This document shows positions 24,632 to 33,095 of a stretch of DNA of 64,000 bases, in pieces. Both the position numbers and the translations under genes were made by a program. Numbering within the stretch: position 1 is the first letter of the stretch; every line of letters starts with the position of its first letter. The notes below the pieces were generated by a model. That model was given only the letters and a program-made list of their open reading frames with translations. It ran no database searches and was not told the DNA's origin. The stretch spans positions 1 through 64,000 of the forward strand of contig NZ_FOLP01000012.1 in NCBI RefSeq assembly GCF_900112425.1. The letters run 5' to 3'. The DNA is from Variovorax sp. OK212 (lineage in GTDB: Bacteria > Pseudomonadota > Gammaproteobacteria > Burkholderiales > Burkholderiaceae_C).

Positions 24632-25987
24632 TCAACGCGCGGCAGCAGCTTGCGCGGCCCGCTCCTTCTCGATGGCGCGGCGGATCGTGCCGACTTGCTC
24701 AGCCTGCACGGCCGAAGCCTGGTTGCCCCAGCTCTGGCGCGTGAAGCTCGCTAACTGGGCCACCTCGTCGTCCGACAGGCGCCAGCCGAAGCCTGGCATG
24801 GCAAGCTCCGAGGGTGCGACGCGCGTGGCGGGCAGTCGGCTGCCGTCGAGAATCAGGCGGATCACCGAGCTCGGGTCGCTTGCCAACACGCTGGAATTCC
24901 CGGCCAGGCGCGGAAATGCTTGCGCATAGCCCAGGCCGTCGCTGCGATGGCAGGCCGCACAGTTGTCGACATACAGTTCGGTCCCGCGCGTCGCATTCAC
25001 CCCCTGCCACAGGGCCTTGGCGGTCGCGGGATCGGCATTGAACGACGACGGCGAGTGCGCCGAAGGTGGCAGTGTCTTCAGGAACGCGGCGATGGCCTTC
25101 AAGTCATCTTCGCTCAGGTGCTGCGTGCTGTGCACGACGGCCTCGTTCATCGCCCCGCCCACCACCGCGCGCGACATGTTGCGCGCGCTGCGCAAGGTTG
25201 CGACGATGTCAGCAGTCGACCATGCGCCCAGTCCATCCGCCGGATTGCCGCGCAGGTTCACCGCCACCCATCCGTCGATGAGGGGCCCGCCGGCCAGGTA
25301 GTCGGCGCCGGACTCGTCCAGCGCTTTCTCCTGCATCGTCGGCGCCCGCGGCGTATGGCAACTGCCGCAATGACCCAGACCCTGCACCAGATATGCACCC
25401 CGCGCCACCGAGATGTCGGGATAGCGAGCGGGATCGAAGGCGACGGCATCCGGTTGCGGCGCAAATGCCTTGCGCCACAACGCCATCGGCCAGCGCATCG
25501 ACAACGGCCAGGGGATACCGTGTGGATGCGGTGATGACTGGGCCGGCGTCACCCCGTGCATGAAAAAGGCGTACAGCGCGCGGACGTCGTCGTCGCTCAT
25601 GCGCGCATACGACGGGTAGGGCATCGCGGGGTACAGCGAAGCGCCGTCGGCCCGGATACCGTGGCGCACTGCGCGATCGAAGTCGGCGAGCGTGTACTTG
25701 CCGATGCCGCTGTCGCGATCGGGCGTGATGTTGGTGCTGTACATCGCACCGATCGGTGAAGCCAGCGGCAGCCCGCCTGTGAATGGCATTCCGCCTGGGG
25801 ACGTGTGGCAGGCCACGCAATCGCCGGCCTGGGCCAGGTAGCGGCCCTTGTCGATGAGAGCCTGCGAATTGCTGTCGGACGCGGTGGCGATGGTCCGCGT
25901 GGTCGTGGGCCACAGCGCAAGAATCAGCACCACGCCAACGACGAGGACGGTGATGCCTGCGAAGGCCCACAGAAACTTCTTCGTCAT
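24632..25987 (-). CDS. Tri-haem cytochrome c subunit of the flavin dehydrogenase
   Basis: 451 residues. An N-terminal membrane/signal helix (FLWAFAGITVLVVGVVLILAL) is followed by three CXXCH haem sites (CVACH, CGSCH, CAACH), each with a downstream Met ligand candidate. This is the layout of the membrane-anchored cytochrome subunit of gluconate, sorbitol or alcohol dehydrogenases, which carries electrons from the flavin subunit to ubiquinone. It is the first gene of the three-gene operon, an order different from many gluconate dehydrogenase operons. Confidence 0.9.
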   Translation of the reverse strand: MTKKFLWAFAGITVLVVGVVLILALWPTTTRTIATASDSNSQALIDKGRYLAQAGDCVACHTSPGGMPFTGGLPLASPIGAMYSTNITPDRDSGIGKYTLADFDRAVRHGIRADGASLYPAMPYPSYARMSDDDVRALYAFFMHGVTPAQSSPHPHGIPWPLSMRWPMALWRKAFAPQPDAVAFDPARYPDISVARGAYLVQGLGHCGSCHTPRAPTMQEKALDESGADYLAGGPLIDGWVAVNLRGNPADGLGAWSTADIVATLRSARNMSRAVVGGAMNEAVVHSTQHLSEDDLKAIAAFLKTLPPSAHSPSSFNADPATAKALWQGVNATRGTELYVDNCAACHRSDGLGYAQAFPRLAGNSSVLASDPSSVIRLILDGSRLPATRVAPSELAMPGFGWRLSDDEVAQLASFTRQSWGNQASAVQAEQVGTIRRAIEKERAAQAAAAR

Positions 25988-26075
25988 CGTTGCATGCTCC
26001 TAGTACTTCCAGGTGTCGTTAAGCAAAGGGTGGAGCAGACCGGCTCTTGATGGATTCTTCGTCTGAGGCGAACCT

Positions 26076-26423
26076 ATGCAGGCCGAGTCGAACCCGATGC
26101 ACAAGTGGACGCGGCGGCTGGTGCAAGCCGAGCAGTTCAAGACCGGCATGCGCGCGAAGGTCGAGCATCGGTTCAATGGGATCAAGAATCTCTTTGTTCA
26201 CAGGGAGATCAGTATTCGCTCGGAAAACTCGGCACGCAACGCCCATCGATCAGTGCCTGCCTGGTTGCTCGACGCGCTGCGTTCGCGAGACGAGCGGCTT
26301 GGCGCCTTGTTCATTCATGATTGCCGCGGCCCATTCACGCAGCCGACGCAGGAAGCGTGCCGCCTAGTCGAGGGTGCGCTTGACGTCAGACCTGGTACTC
26401 GGGACCCTTGGGATCCGTCTTGA
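26076..26423 (+). mobile_element. Possible IS5-type transposase remnant
   Basis: The 400-bp gap between the cytochrome and the NTF2-like gene contains a frame with FKTGMRAKVEHRFNGIKNLF, which resembles the C-terminal R-x-K-V-E-H motif of IS5-family DDE transposases. Upstream domains and terminal repeats are absent. The frame runs into the end of the opposite-strand gene, so only about 26090-26230 is likely to be real remnant. Confidence 0.35.
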
Positions 26424-26994
26424 TCTTCCACTTGCCCCCAGAGCTGAACGAACGCGCAGATGCGAACGTGTCTTCCATGAACATAAAGTACACGATCTTC
26501 CCGTCCTTCACCTTCGCATGGATTGCGAGAGGTGAGCGGAACAATTTTCCGCGAGTCTTGGAGCGGTAGGTAAACGAGCCGAACACGGACACGTTCTCCC
26601 CGGCACCGAAGGCATCGGAGATCTTGAAGTCTTCGATCGTCCAATAGTTTGCAACACCGATGAACGTGCTGGTGTACGCCTTCCGCCCATTCTGGGTACC
26701 GGTCCAGGGCAGGATTTTCTTCAACTCCGGATTGTCGAAGTTGAGAGAGATGTAGGTTGCGTCCTCGGCTACAAGTCGTGCGACGGCAGCTTCGATCTTG
26801 TCTGGTGCGGTGTTGTTCAGGAACTCCAACACCACTTTGGTGGCGGGAGTTTTCTCATCGCCGGACTGAGCTTGCGCCGATGCGCAAGCCAGTACCGTCG
26901 ATGCGCCAACAGCTCCGGAAGCAACGATGAATCCGCGGCGGCTCGGCGGCGCGACAGCAGTGTGGGCTTGGTCTTTCATGGCGAATCGTTTCAT
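26386..26994 (-). CDS. Tat-exported NTF2-like (SnoaL/limonene-epoxide-hydrolase fold) protein
   Basis: 202 residues from ATG 26994, with 26979 as alternative. A twin-arginine signal (SRRGFIVASGAVGASTVLACASAQAQ) precedes a cone-shaped-barrel domain (VVLEFLNNTAPDKIEAAVARLVAED, then FKISDAFGAGENVSVFGSF). Proteins of this fold are small hydrolases, isomerases or ligand binders; secretion and lack of clear catalytic residues leave the role open. A LysR gene is divergent, with CGGACAC repeats between them, so it is the likely target of that regulator. Confidence 0.72.
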   Translation of the reverse strand: MKRFAMKDQAHTAVAPPSRRGFIVASGAVGASTVLACASAQAQSGDEKTPATKVVLEFLNNTAPDKIEAAVARLVAEDATYISLNFDNPELKKILPWTGTQNGRKAYTSTFIGVANYWTIEDFKISDAFGAGENVSVFGSFTYRSKTRGKLFRSPLAIHAKVKDGKIVYFMFMEDTFASARSFSSGGKWKIKTDPKGPEYQV

Positions 26995-27054
26995 GGTTGA
27001 GTTGGCATTCGTGAATCCGGACATGGAGTTCGCTGCATTGCACCGATCATGGTT

Positions 27055-27113
27055 CGGACACTGATACTTTTGAAGGTGGCCCAGTGTCCGTACACTTCGG
27101 ACACCATGTCCGG
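27055..27113. promoter_or_regulatory. Array of CGGACAC half-sites between the NTF2-like and LysR genes
   Basis: CGGACAC at 27055-27061, its complement GTGTCCG at 27084-27090, CGGACAC at 27098-27104 and a partial GTCCGG at 27108-27113; a further TCCGGAC lies near 27016. The last site overlaps the LysR start codon. The arrangement fits autoregulation and control of the divergent gene by the LysR protein. Confidence 0.6.
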
Positions 27114-28065
27114 AATGCTTACCCTTGATTCCTTGAGCGGCCTGCTTGCCTTCGCAACGACCGTCGAGCTCGGCAGCTTCACATCGGCGGGACGAGAACT
27201 CGGCGTTTCCGGCTCTGCCGTTGGGAAATCGGTCGATCGCCTTGAAGGCCGCCTTGGCGTCGTACTGCTTCAGCGCACAACGCGTTCCATCGCGCTCACC
27301 GCAGAAGGAGAAGCCTTGTACGCCCGCGCACGGCAGATCCTTGGCAGTGTCCGAGACGCCGAGGCCTTGATAAGCAGCACGCGCGAGACGCCTCGCGGCC
27401 GCGTCAAGGTCAGCTTGCCCACGGTTGTGGGGCGGCACGTGATCGTGCCTGCTCTTCATCAGTTCCTGGACGCGTATCCCGATGTTGAGATCGACTTGTG
27501 GCTTGATGATCGGATCGTCAACGTGGTCGCCGAGGGTTTCGATTTGACTGTCCGACTTGGTCATCTCAAGAATTCGGGGTTGATCGCGCAAAGGATCGGC
27601 CCTCATGCATTCGCGACGTGCGCATCCCCCAGCTACATCGCCAGGTTCGGTTCGCCCCAATCGCCTGCCGATCTTGCAAATCACCGATGCGTGCGCTATC
27701 GGTTCCCCACGACGGGGCTGCTCGAGCAGTGGGAATACGCAGGCGAGCAGAGGACGCCACCGCTGGGTGCGGGCTTGGTCTTGAATGATGGCGAGACGCT
27801 CGCTGTTGCCGCCCTGGGTGGGTTGGGATTGGTGCAGTTGCCGATCTATCAGGTTGCCGGCCACCTTAAGGGCGGACGGCTTCAGGCAGTCCTTGAAGGG
27901 GGCGACGCAACCCGGGGTGATATTTGGCTCGTATGGCCTCCGGGCCGCTCCGATATTCCACGAGTACGGGTGTTCTCGGAGTTCGTCCAGACCCTGCTGA
28001 GCCGGTGCCCCGAAAACCTTTCTCGCTCAACTCAGGAGCCGGGGTCGCGATCTTTTACCGAATAA
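27106..28065 (+). CDS. LysR-family transcriptional regulator
   Basis: 319 residues if started at ATG 27106 (27115 is also possible). The N-terminal HTH is typical (LLAFATTVELGSFTSAGRELGVSGSAVGKSVDRLEGRLGVVLLQRTTR), followed by the two-lobed co-inducer domain (PRGRVKVSLPTVVGRHVIVPALHQF, FDLTVRLGHL). It belongs to the CrgA/AaeR-like branch. It is divergent from the secreted NTF2-like protein and separated by repeated CGGACAC sites. The inducer is unknown. Confidence 0.9.
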   Translation: MSGMLTLDSLSGLLAFATTVELGSFTSAGRELGVSGSAVGKSVDRLEGRLGVVLLQRTTRSIALTAEGEALYARARQILGSVRDAEALISSTRETPRGRVKVSLPTVVGRHVIVPALHQFLDAYPDVEIDLWLDDRIVNVVAEGFDLTVRLGHLKNSGLIAQRIGPHAFATCASPSYIARFGSPQSPADLANHRCVRYRFPTTGLLEQWEYAGEQRTPPLGAGLVLNDGETLAVAALGGLGLVQLPIYQVAGHLKGGRLQAVLEGGDATRGDIWLVWPPGRSDIPRVRVFSEFVQTLLSRCPENLSRSTQEPGSRSFTE

Positions 28066-28117
28066 GGGCTTTGATGCGCGCGGTTCAGCGGCCCAGAAAC
28101 GACTGTAAGTCGTTCGT

Positions 28118-28215
28118 GAGTCTCACGTGGGTTCGCCCAATGGGCTGCCTCTGGTCTGGTTCGTTCGCGAAGGTGCTGTCGTGAGTGCGTTCCTCAGCAT
28201 GGATTCGGCTGAATC
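28118..28215 (+). pseudogene. Relic of a LysR effector domain
   Basis: A short frame reads VGSPNGLPLVWFVREGAV, closely similar to VGSLKGPPLVWFVRDDGT in the LysR protein encoded at 55324-56229. No start, HTH or remainder of a gene is present. It appears to be a leftover of a lost regulator between the intact LysR and IclR genes. Confidence 0.45.
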
Positions 28216-28230
28216 GAGGAGCACGCTGGG

Positions 28231-29100
28231 TCAGTGTTCGCCGGGCCGCTTCGTCCGCTTGAGGATGCTTTCTTTTTCCGTGGCATTCAGGCCGGCCGAC
28301 GAAACCATCCCTCCTATCCGTGCTGACAAGGTGCGAGCGGCGATGCCTAGCGCCTGGGTGACCTCTGGAATCGACTTTCGCTGTACCTGATCGATCCGCT
28401 CGGCGTACGGCACGGTGAGTGCGGCGATTGCTTGCCCCTGCGTGTCGAGAATCGGGAAGCTGATGGCGTAGAGGCCGCGGACCTGCACGCTCGGAATCGA
28501 CTCAAAGCCAGTGGCGCGGATCGAATCGAGGATGGTGCCTATCTGCTGGTTTGCTTGCTCCGGTCGCCGCTGGAGCGATTCCTCGATGCGCAGCTTGCGC
28601 GTCTCCTCATCTTGGAACGCCAGCAGGACGCGGCCAGATGCGGAGATCAGTACGTCGAGTTCCGCCCCGGCACGGACGGCAAAACCCATGCCACTGGGGG
28701 TATCGATCTTGCACAAAACCACCTGCTTGCCCTGACCGTAGATCGTGAGGTGACAAGACTGATCGAGTTCGCCCGCCAGTCTTTGCATGATCGGTGTGGC
28801 TTCGAAGAGAAGCCGGTGCGTCGGCGGATTGATGTGAGCGAGCTCGAACAGTTTGGTCGTGATTCCATAGCAGGTCTCGTCGACGAGCGTCACGTAGTTG
28901 CGGTTGACCAGGCAGGCGACCATCCGGTAGATCTCGCCGAGGCTGCGACCCAGGCGCTGCGCGATATCTTTTTGCGAGAGGGGTTGCTCGCTTCGGCACA
29001 GGGCCTCGAGGATGTCGAGCCCCTTTTCCAGGGCTGGAGCCGAGTAAGACCGGCTCTCGGCTTCGGCCACCGTAGTCACTTCATTCGCATCGTCTTTCAT
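28231..29100 (-). CDS. IclR-family transcriptional regulator
   Basis: 289 residues. N-terminal winged HTH (APALEKGLDILEALCRSEQPLSQKDIAQRLGRSLGEIYRMVACLV) and C-terminal IclR effector domain (MQRLAGELDQSCHLTIYGQGKQVVLCKID, RVLLAF, GLYAISFPILDTQGQAIAALTVPY). IclR proteins control aromatic or short-acid catabolic operons and respond to pathway intermediates. It lies on the same strand as, and 175 bp downstream of, the TctC/CoA-transferase genes and is the likely regulator of that cluster. Confidence 0.9.
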   Translation of the reverse strand: MKDDANEVTTVAEAESRSYSAPALEKGLDILEALCRSEQPLSQKDIAQRLGRSLGEIYRMVACLVNRNYVTLVDETCYGITTKLFELAHINPPTHRLLFEATPIMQRLAGELDQSCHLTIYGQGKQVVLCKIDTPSGMGFAVRAGAELDVLISASGRVLLAFQDEETRKLRIEESLQRRPEQANQQIGTILDSIRATGFESIPSVQVRGLYAISFPILDTQGQAIAALTVPYAERIDQVQRKSIPEVTQALGIAARTLSARIGGMVSSAGLNATEKESILKRTKRPGEH

Positions 29101-29275
29101 CTCGTACCTCCGTCCGTTGCCCAGGGCAACATCGGCATGATTCGGCTGGGGTTCATTTCTTTATTGTGCGTCAGCGTCCAAGAAGGCCGGCACGGCATGC
29201 TGCGGTCATTCTTGCCGGGGAGCCTGGTGCAGTCGAGCAAGCACGTTGGGGTGAAGACGTCGATCGCCTCGGGCT

Positions 29276-30280
29276 TCACTCGACCTTCGCCCCGGATTGC
29301 TTGACGATCCCGGCCCATTTCGAAAGCTCCGCCTTTGCGAACGCGGCGAACTCTTTGGGCGTGTTGCCGATCGGCTCGGCCCCCAGGCTGGCGAACTGCT
29401 CGCGCACCTCTGGCAGCCGAACAATGGCTGCGATTTCCCTCGACAGGTGTTCAACGACTGGGGTCGGCGTGGCCGACGGCGCCCACATCCCGTACCAGGT
29501 ACTGATGCTGAAACCGGGGTATCCGCTCTCGGCGACCGTCGGCACATCCGGCAATGCCGAGGACCGCCGAGGCGTCGTCACCGCCAACGGGCGGATCGCG
29601 CCTGACTTGATGAACGGCATGCTCGAGGGAAGCGAGTCGAACATCAACTGGACCTGCCCACCCACCAGGTCCGTCAATGCGGGCGCGCTGCCCTTATACG
29701 GAACGTGCAGCATGTCGATGCCGGCTGCGATCTTGAAGGCTTCGCCGGAGAGGTGCTGGGACGTCGCATTGCCCGCCGAAGCAAAGGCGAGGGGCGTTCT
29801 GGAGGATTTGGCCAGCGCGACCAGTTCCTTCACCGACCGCGCCGGGACCTTTGGATGCACGCCGAGCACCAGCGGCACATCGGCGAGATTGCTGATGGCT
29901 GCGAAATCGGCGAGTGCGTCGTAGCGCGGCTTCGCGTACAGGCTCGGGTTGATGACATGAATCGAGGCGTTTGCCAGCAGGGTGTAGCCGTCCGGAACTG
30001 CCTTTGCGACCGCATCGGCCCCGATCATCCCACTCGCGCCGGGCTTGTTGTCAATGATGACAGGCTGCCCCAGCCTCCCGGCCAGGCGCGTCGCGACGAT
30101 GCGGGCGAGCACGTCGGTGGGCCCGCCTGGAGGGAACGGGACGACCAGGCGGATCGGCCGCGACGGGTAGTCCTGCGAATGCACACCGAACGGCAGTGCG
30201 ACGAGGCCGGCGGCTGCCGATTTGAGCAGTTGCCGACGGTCCAGGCAGCGGCTGGGGCGGGCGAAGTGGTTTGCGTCCAT
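29276..30280 (-). CDS. Bug-type (TctC) periplasmic substrate-binding protein
   Basis: 334 residues. An RRQLLKSAAAGLVALPFGVHS signal, Tat-like, is followed by the family core: YPSRPIRLVVPFPPGGPTDV, NKPGASGMIGADAVAKAVPDGYTLL, PVLGVHPKVPA-type strands and DVPTVAESGYPGF. Bug proteins bind carboxylates for tripartite tricarboxylate transporters, but many are orphans in Burkholderiales; no TctA or TctB gene is here. It lies 7 bp after the CoA-transferase gene and so belongs to that operon. Confidence 0.9.
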   Translation of the reverse strand: MDANHFARPSRCLDRRQLLKSAAAGLVALPFGVHSQDYPSRPIRLVVPFPPGGPTDVLARIVATRLAGRLGQPVIIDNKPGASGMIGADAVAKAVPDGYTLLANASIHVINPSLYAKPRYDALADFAAISNLADVPLVLGVHPKVPARSVKELVALAKSSRTPLAFASAGNATSQHLSGEAFKIAAGIDMLHVPYKGSAPALTDLVGGQVQLMFDSLPSSMPFIKSGAIRPLAVTTPRRSSALPDVPTVAESGYPGFSISTWYGMWAPSATPTPVVEHLSREIAAIVRLPEVREQFASLGAEPIGNTPKEFAAFAKAELSKWAGIVKQSGAKVE

Positions 30281-30287
30281 CGTGCGA

Positions 30288-31496
30288 TTAGGTGGAGGAC
30301 GCGGCCTGTGCCGCGCCGGCGGATAGCAGCGCCTCTATGGCATCGTCTTCGTAGCCGATCTCGCGCAGCAATTCGCAGGTGTCCGCGCCGCGGGGCTGCG
30401 CTGGCGAGCGTCGAGGTGGATAGGCGCCCTCGAAGCGGATCGACGACCGGATCGCCGCCGTTCGGCCTTCAGTCGGATGTTGCTCGAAACCGATCAATCC
30501 GACGGCCTCAAGGTGAGGATCATGAGGCAGCGTCTCAAGGGTGTGGCAGGGTTGCACGGCGATATCCGCAGCGCGCAAGACATCGAGCCACTCGGCCGTC
30601 GTCCGGCTCGTCAATGGTGCGCCGCGGACTTCGAACCATTCAGCGACATGGCGTGCGCGCGCCGCCACGTTCGTGAACCTCGGGTCGTCCAGCAACTGCT
30701 GCCGGTCGGTGGCCTTGAGGAACGCGCGGACCTGCGGGTTGGTATTGATGGTGAACGAGATCCACCCATCCGCGGTCTTCACCGGCTTGTTGTGCGGACT
30801 CAGCAGTCGCAGGTCGCCGGGTGGGCCCACGGGCGGGTCGAAGCTGTGCTGTGCAAGATGCTCTTGGAGAACAAAGGTGGCCATGGTTTCGAACATCGGC
30901 ACCTCGATGCTGCAGCCCGAACCGCTGGCCCTTCGCTCCACGATGGCGGCAAGGATCGCACCCGCCGCGATCTCGCCGGCCACGTGATCGCAGATCAGCA
31001 TCGGAACGTAAGCCGGCTCTCCGTCGCGCGCAAGCATCAGACCCGCCATCCCCGTCGCGGCCTGCACGACACTGTCGTACGTGGGCCGGCCCGCGTACGG
31101 ACCATCGGTGCCGTAGCCGGTGATCAGGCAGTAGACCTTGTCGGGATGCTTGGCGCGCACGGTCGCCGCGTCGAGGCCCAATCGCTCGAGTGCTTGGGGG
31201 CGCATATTGGCGACGATGACGTCGGCCGACGCAATGAGCCTTTCGATGACTTGCCCGGCGCCTTCCTTCTTCAGGTCGAGGCAGATGTTGCGCTTGCCGC
31301 GGTTGAAGTGCAGGTAGGCACCTGAGTGCTGGCCCGTCGGCGACAGCCCCCCCAGTCCGCGCATCAGATCGCCTTCGGGGCTCTCGATCTTCACGATCTC
31401 GGCGCCATACTGACCCAGTCGCCAGGTGCAAACAGGGCCGACCACGACGCTGGTCAGGTCCAGGACGCGTACGCCCTTTAGGGGTTCGAAGTTCAT
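30288..31496 (-). CDS. Class III CoA-transferase (CaiB/BaiF family)
   Basis: 402 residues from ATG 31496. Family III motifs: PLKGVRVLDLTSVVVGPVCT, EIVKIESPEGD, NRGKRNICLDLKKEGAG, the catalytic Asp in ICDHVAGE, and the C-terminal GQH-like block. These enzymes move CoA between carboxylic acids, such as succinyl-CoA to a dicarboxylate. The start codon shares one base with the stop of the hydratase gene (TAATG), so translation is coupled. With the MaoC-like hydratase it would activate and then hydrate or dehydrate an unsaturated acid. Confidence 0.9.
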   Translation of the reverse strand: MNFEPLKGVRVLDLTSVVVGPVCTWRLGQYGAEIVKIESPEGDLMRGLGGLSPTGQHSGAYLHFNRGKRNICLDLKKEGAGQVIERLIASADVIVANMRPQALERLGLDAATVRAKHPDKVYCLITGYGTDGPYAGRPTYDSVVQAATGMAGLMLARDGEPAYVPMLICDHVAGEIAAGAILAAIVERRASGSGCSIEVPMFETMATFVLQEHLAQHSFDPPVGPPGDLRLLSPHNKPVKTADGWISFTINTNPQVRAFLKATDRQQLLDDPRFTNVAARARHVAEWFEVRGAPLTSRTTAEWLDVLRAADIAVQPCHTLETLPHDPHLEAVGLIGFEQHPTEGRTAAIRSSIRFEGAYPPRRSPAQPRGADTCELLREIGYEDDAIEALLSAGAAQAASST

Positions 31497-32317
31497 TAAA
31501 TGTCTACCTCCATATCGACTGCGTGGGTGTTGAGGTCGTCGAAGGCCTTCAGGTGCCATGCGCTGCCGTCTCGATCGGCTGCCAGGGTCACCGTCCGCCC
31601 ACAGTACAAAGGGGCCAGGTGGCGAACTCGGATTGCTGAAGGAACGACGAGGAGATCCTTGCGGAGAAACTCGGTCAGCAGGAGCGTGGCAAGGCCGCCG
31701 TTGACCACAAGATCGGGGAAGCCCTCCACATCCCGGGCATGCGCCCGATCGATATGGATCTTGTGGGAGTTGAAGCCGAGGGCGGAGTACTGGAAGAGCA
31801 GGGTTTCATCGGCCACGGCGGTTGTGATTCGCTCGGCCGACACAGGCGGCAGCCTGTCGACCTTGCCGGGCGACAGCTTCGAGGCCGGCAACAAGAGGTA
31901 GGTCTGGGTTTCGCTGACGGCAGGACTCGCGTGGCCATCGAGATTCAGCTCGTGACCAATGGTCACGATGGCCATGGACCCAGATGTCGTCTCCTTCTGT
32001 CGGAGACTTCTCACCGAACTTGTTCTCTTCAAGCTCGCGCCGATCGGGATGTCGCTATGAAAGGCGACCGTGCGTGCCCCCAGCATCAATCGCGGGAGGC
32101 CGAGGTCAGGCATCGGGACGCCGAGTCCGGGGAAGCCATCGACACGCAGGGCAGACCTTCTTGTGTCCGCCCCGAGCAGGATGAAGTGCCAACCCCGTGG
32201 TAGCGGGGCGCCTTCACGGAAGTCATCCGGATCGAGATCCAGCATCGCAGCCACGCGACGTACCGTGGCCACGTTGCAGCACTCTTCGCGTGTGATTGCA
32301 TCTCCAAGTTCAGTCAA
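31496..32317 (-). CDS. MaoC/FAS1-type acyl-CoA hydratase (mesaconyl-C4-CoA hydratase-like)
   Basis: 273 residues. The product has the tandem hot-dog layout of mesaconyl-C4-CoA or itaconyl-CoA hydratases: N-terminal domain with WHFILLGADTRRS, central R-rich segment, and C-terminal hydratase domain with YSALGFNSHKIHIDRAHARDVEGFPDLVVNGG (His and Asp catalytic residues). The TTG at 32317 after GGGGAC is the only start that keeps the first domain. It is the first gene of a minus-strand operon and diverges from the VOC gene. Substrate assignment is inferred from family resemblance. Confidence 0.8.
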   Translation of the reverse strand: MTELGDAITREECCNVATVRRVAAMLDLDPDDFREGAPLPRGWHFILLGADTRRSALRVDGFPGLGVPMPDLGLPRLMLGARTVAFHSDIPIGASLKRTSSVRSLRQKETTSGSMAIVTIGHELNLDGHASPAVSETQTYLLLPASKLSPGKVDRLPPVSAERITTAVADETLLFQYSALGFNSHKIHIDRAHARDVEGFPDLVVNGGLATLLLTEFLRKDLLVVPSAIRVRHLAPLYCGRTVTLAADRDGSAWHLKAFDDLNTHAVDMEVDI

Positions 32318-32460
32318 GGTTGTCCCCGTTTTTCACGCCTACAGATGACGACGTTGCCGATGCGTGATTTCGACGTGCAACGATTCGTATATGCAATTAA
32401 CTATGCACCTGTGAAGTGTAGTCGTCGACAAGTCAGGGAGAAATGGGTGCGATCTCGACT

Positions 32461-32476
32461 TAGGTGTTTTCACCTA
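32461..32476. promoter_or_regulatory. TAGGTG-tttt-CACCTA inverted repeat in the divergent control region
   Basis: Perfect 6-4-6 inverted repeat in the 344-bp AT-rich region 32318-32661 between the two divergent halves of the catabolic cluster. TATGCA also occurs nearby more than once. No gene is seen in the gap. It is a candidate site for the IclR protein encoded in the cluster. Confidence 0.5.
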
Positions 32477-32661
32477 TGCATTATTGACTTCACCAATGAA
32501 TTTAAATATCGTTGCGCCGTGCTTCGACTGTCGGGCACGAACGACCGTTTCGCTAAGGCGCGAACTGCGTGAACACCGTGACATTTGCGGCGACGTTCCA
32601 AGTGACTGCCAAGACACCGCCGCGCGTGGCGCATCCCTTCGACTTCTCAAAAGGACCACAC

Positions 32662-33090
32662 ATGAACTTCAAGTTCCATCACATGAATCTGTGCACTGAC
32701 AGCCTGCCCAGGCTCACCAAGTTCTATCAAACGCTGTTCGACCTCGGAACGATCAAGGATGAAGAACACACGGTCGTCAGCGGCCAATCCCCGAGCCGCC
32801 CCTACACCGGCAAGGTCGACTTTCTGAGCGACGGCGCGATCGAGTTTCACTGGGCAGAGCGCGACCTCGATACAGGCTTCAAGATGAAGCAGTTCGTCAA
32901 TCCGATGGCTCATGGTCACTTCTGCTTCCGGACCGACGACATCAAGGGCTTCATGCGCAGGTGCGACGAACTGGGGATCCGCTATTCGGACTACGGCACT
33001 TGGGCGATCCCGGGTTGGTACCAGGTCTTCCTGCAGGACCCGGACGGCAATGTCATCGAGGTGCACCAGCCGGGCGTGTTCGGCAAGTGA
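32662..33090 (+). CDS. VOC-family (glyoxalase/extradiol dioxygenase fold) protein
   Basis: 142 residues from ATG 32662 after AAGGA. Single VOC module with metal-ligand candidates His in FHHMNLCT, His in GHFCFRTDD and Glu in NVIEVHQPG. The fold includes glyoxalases, epimerases and ring-cleavage dioxygenases; length fits a one-domain isomerase or lyase. It starts the plus-strand half of the cluster and is followed 5 bp later by an SDR gene. Confidence 0.83.
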   Translation: MNFKFHHMNLCTDSLPRLTKFYQTLFDLGTIKDEEHTVVSGQSPSRPYTGKVDFLSDGAIEFHWAERDLDTGFKMKQFVNPMAHGHFCFRTDDIKGFMRRCDELGIRYSDYGTWAIPGWYQVFLQDPDGNVIEVHQPGVFGK

Positions 33091-33095
33091 ACTCC

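Noticed and set aside
26076..26423. A complete insertion sequence
   Set aside because: Only a possible transposase tail is visible; terminal repeats and the catalytic domain are missing, so it is listed only as a weak remnant.
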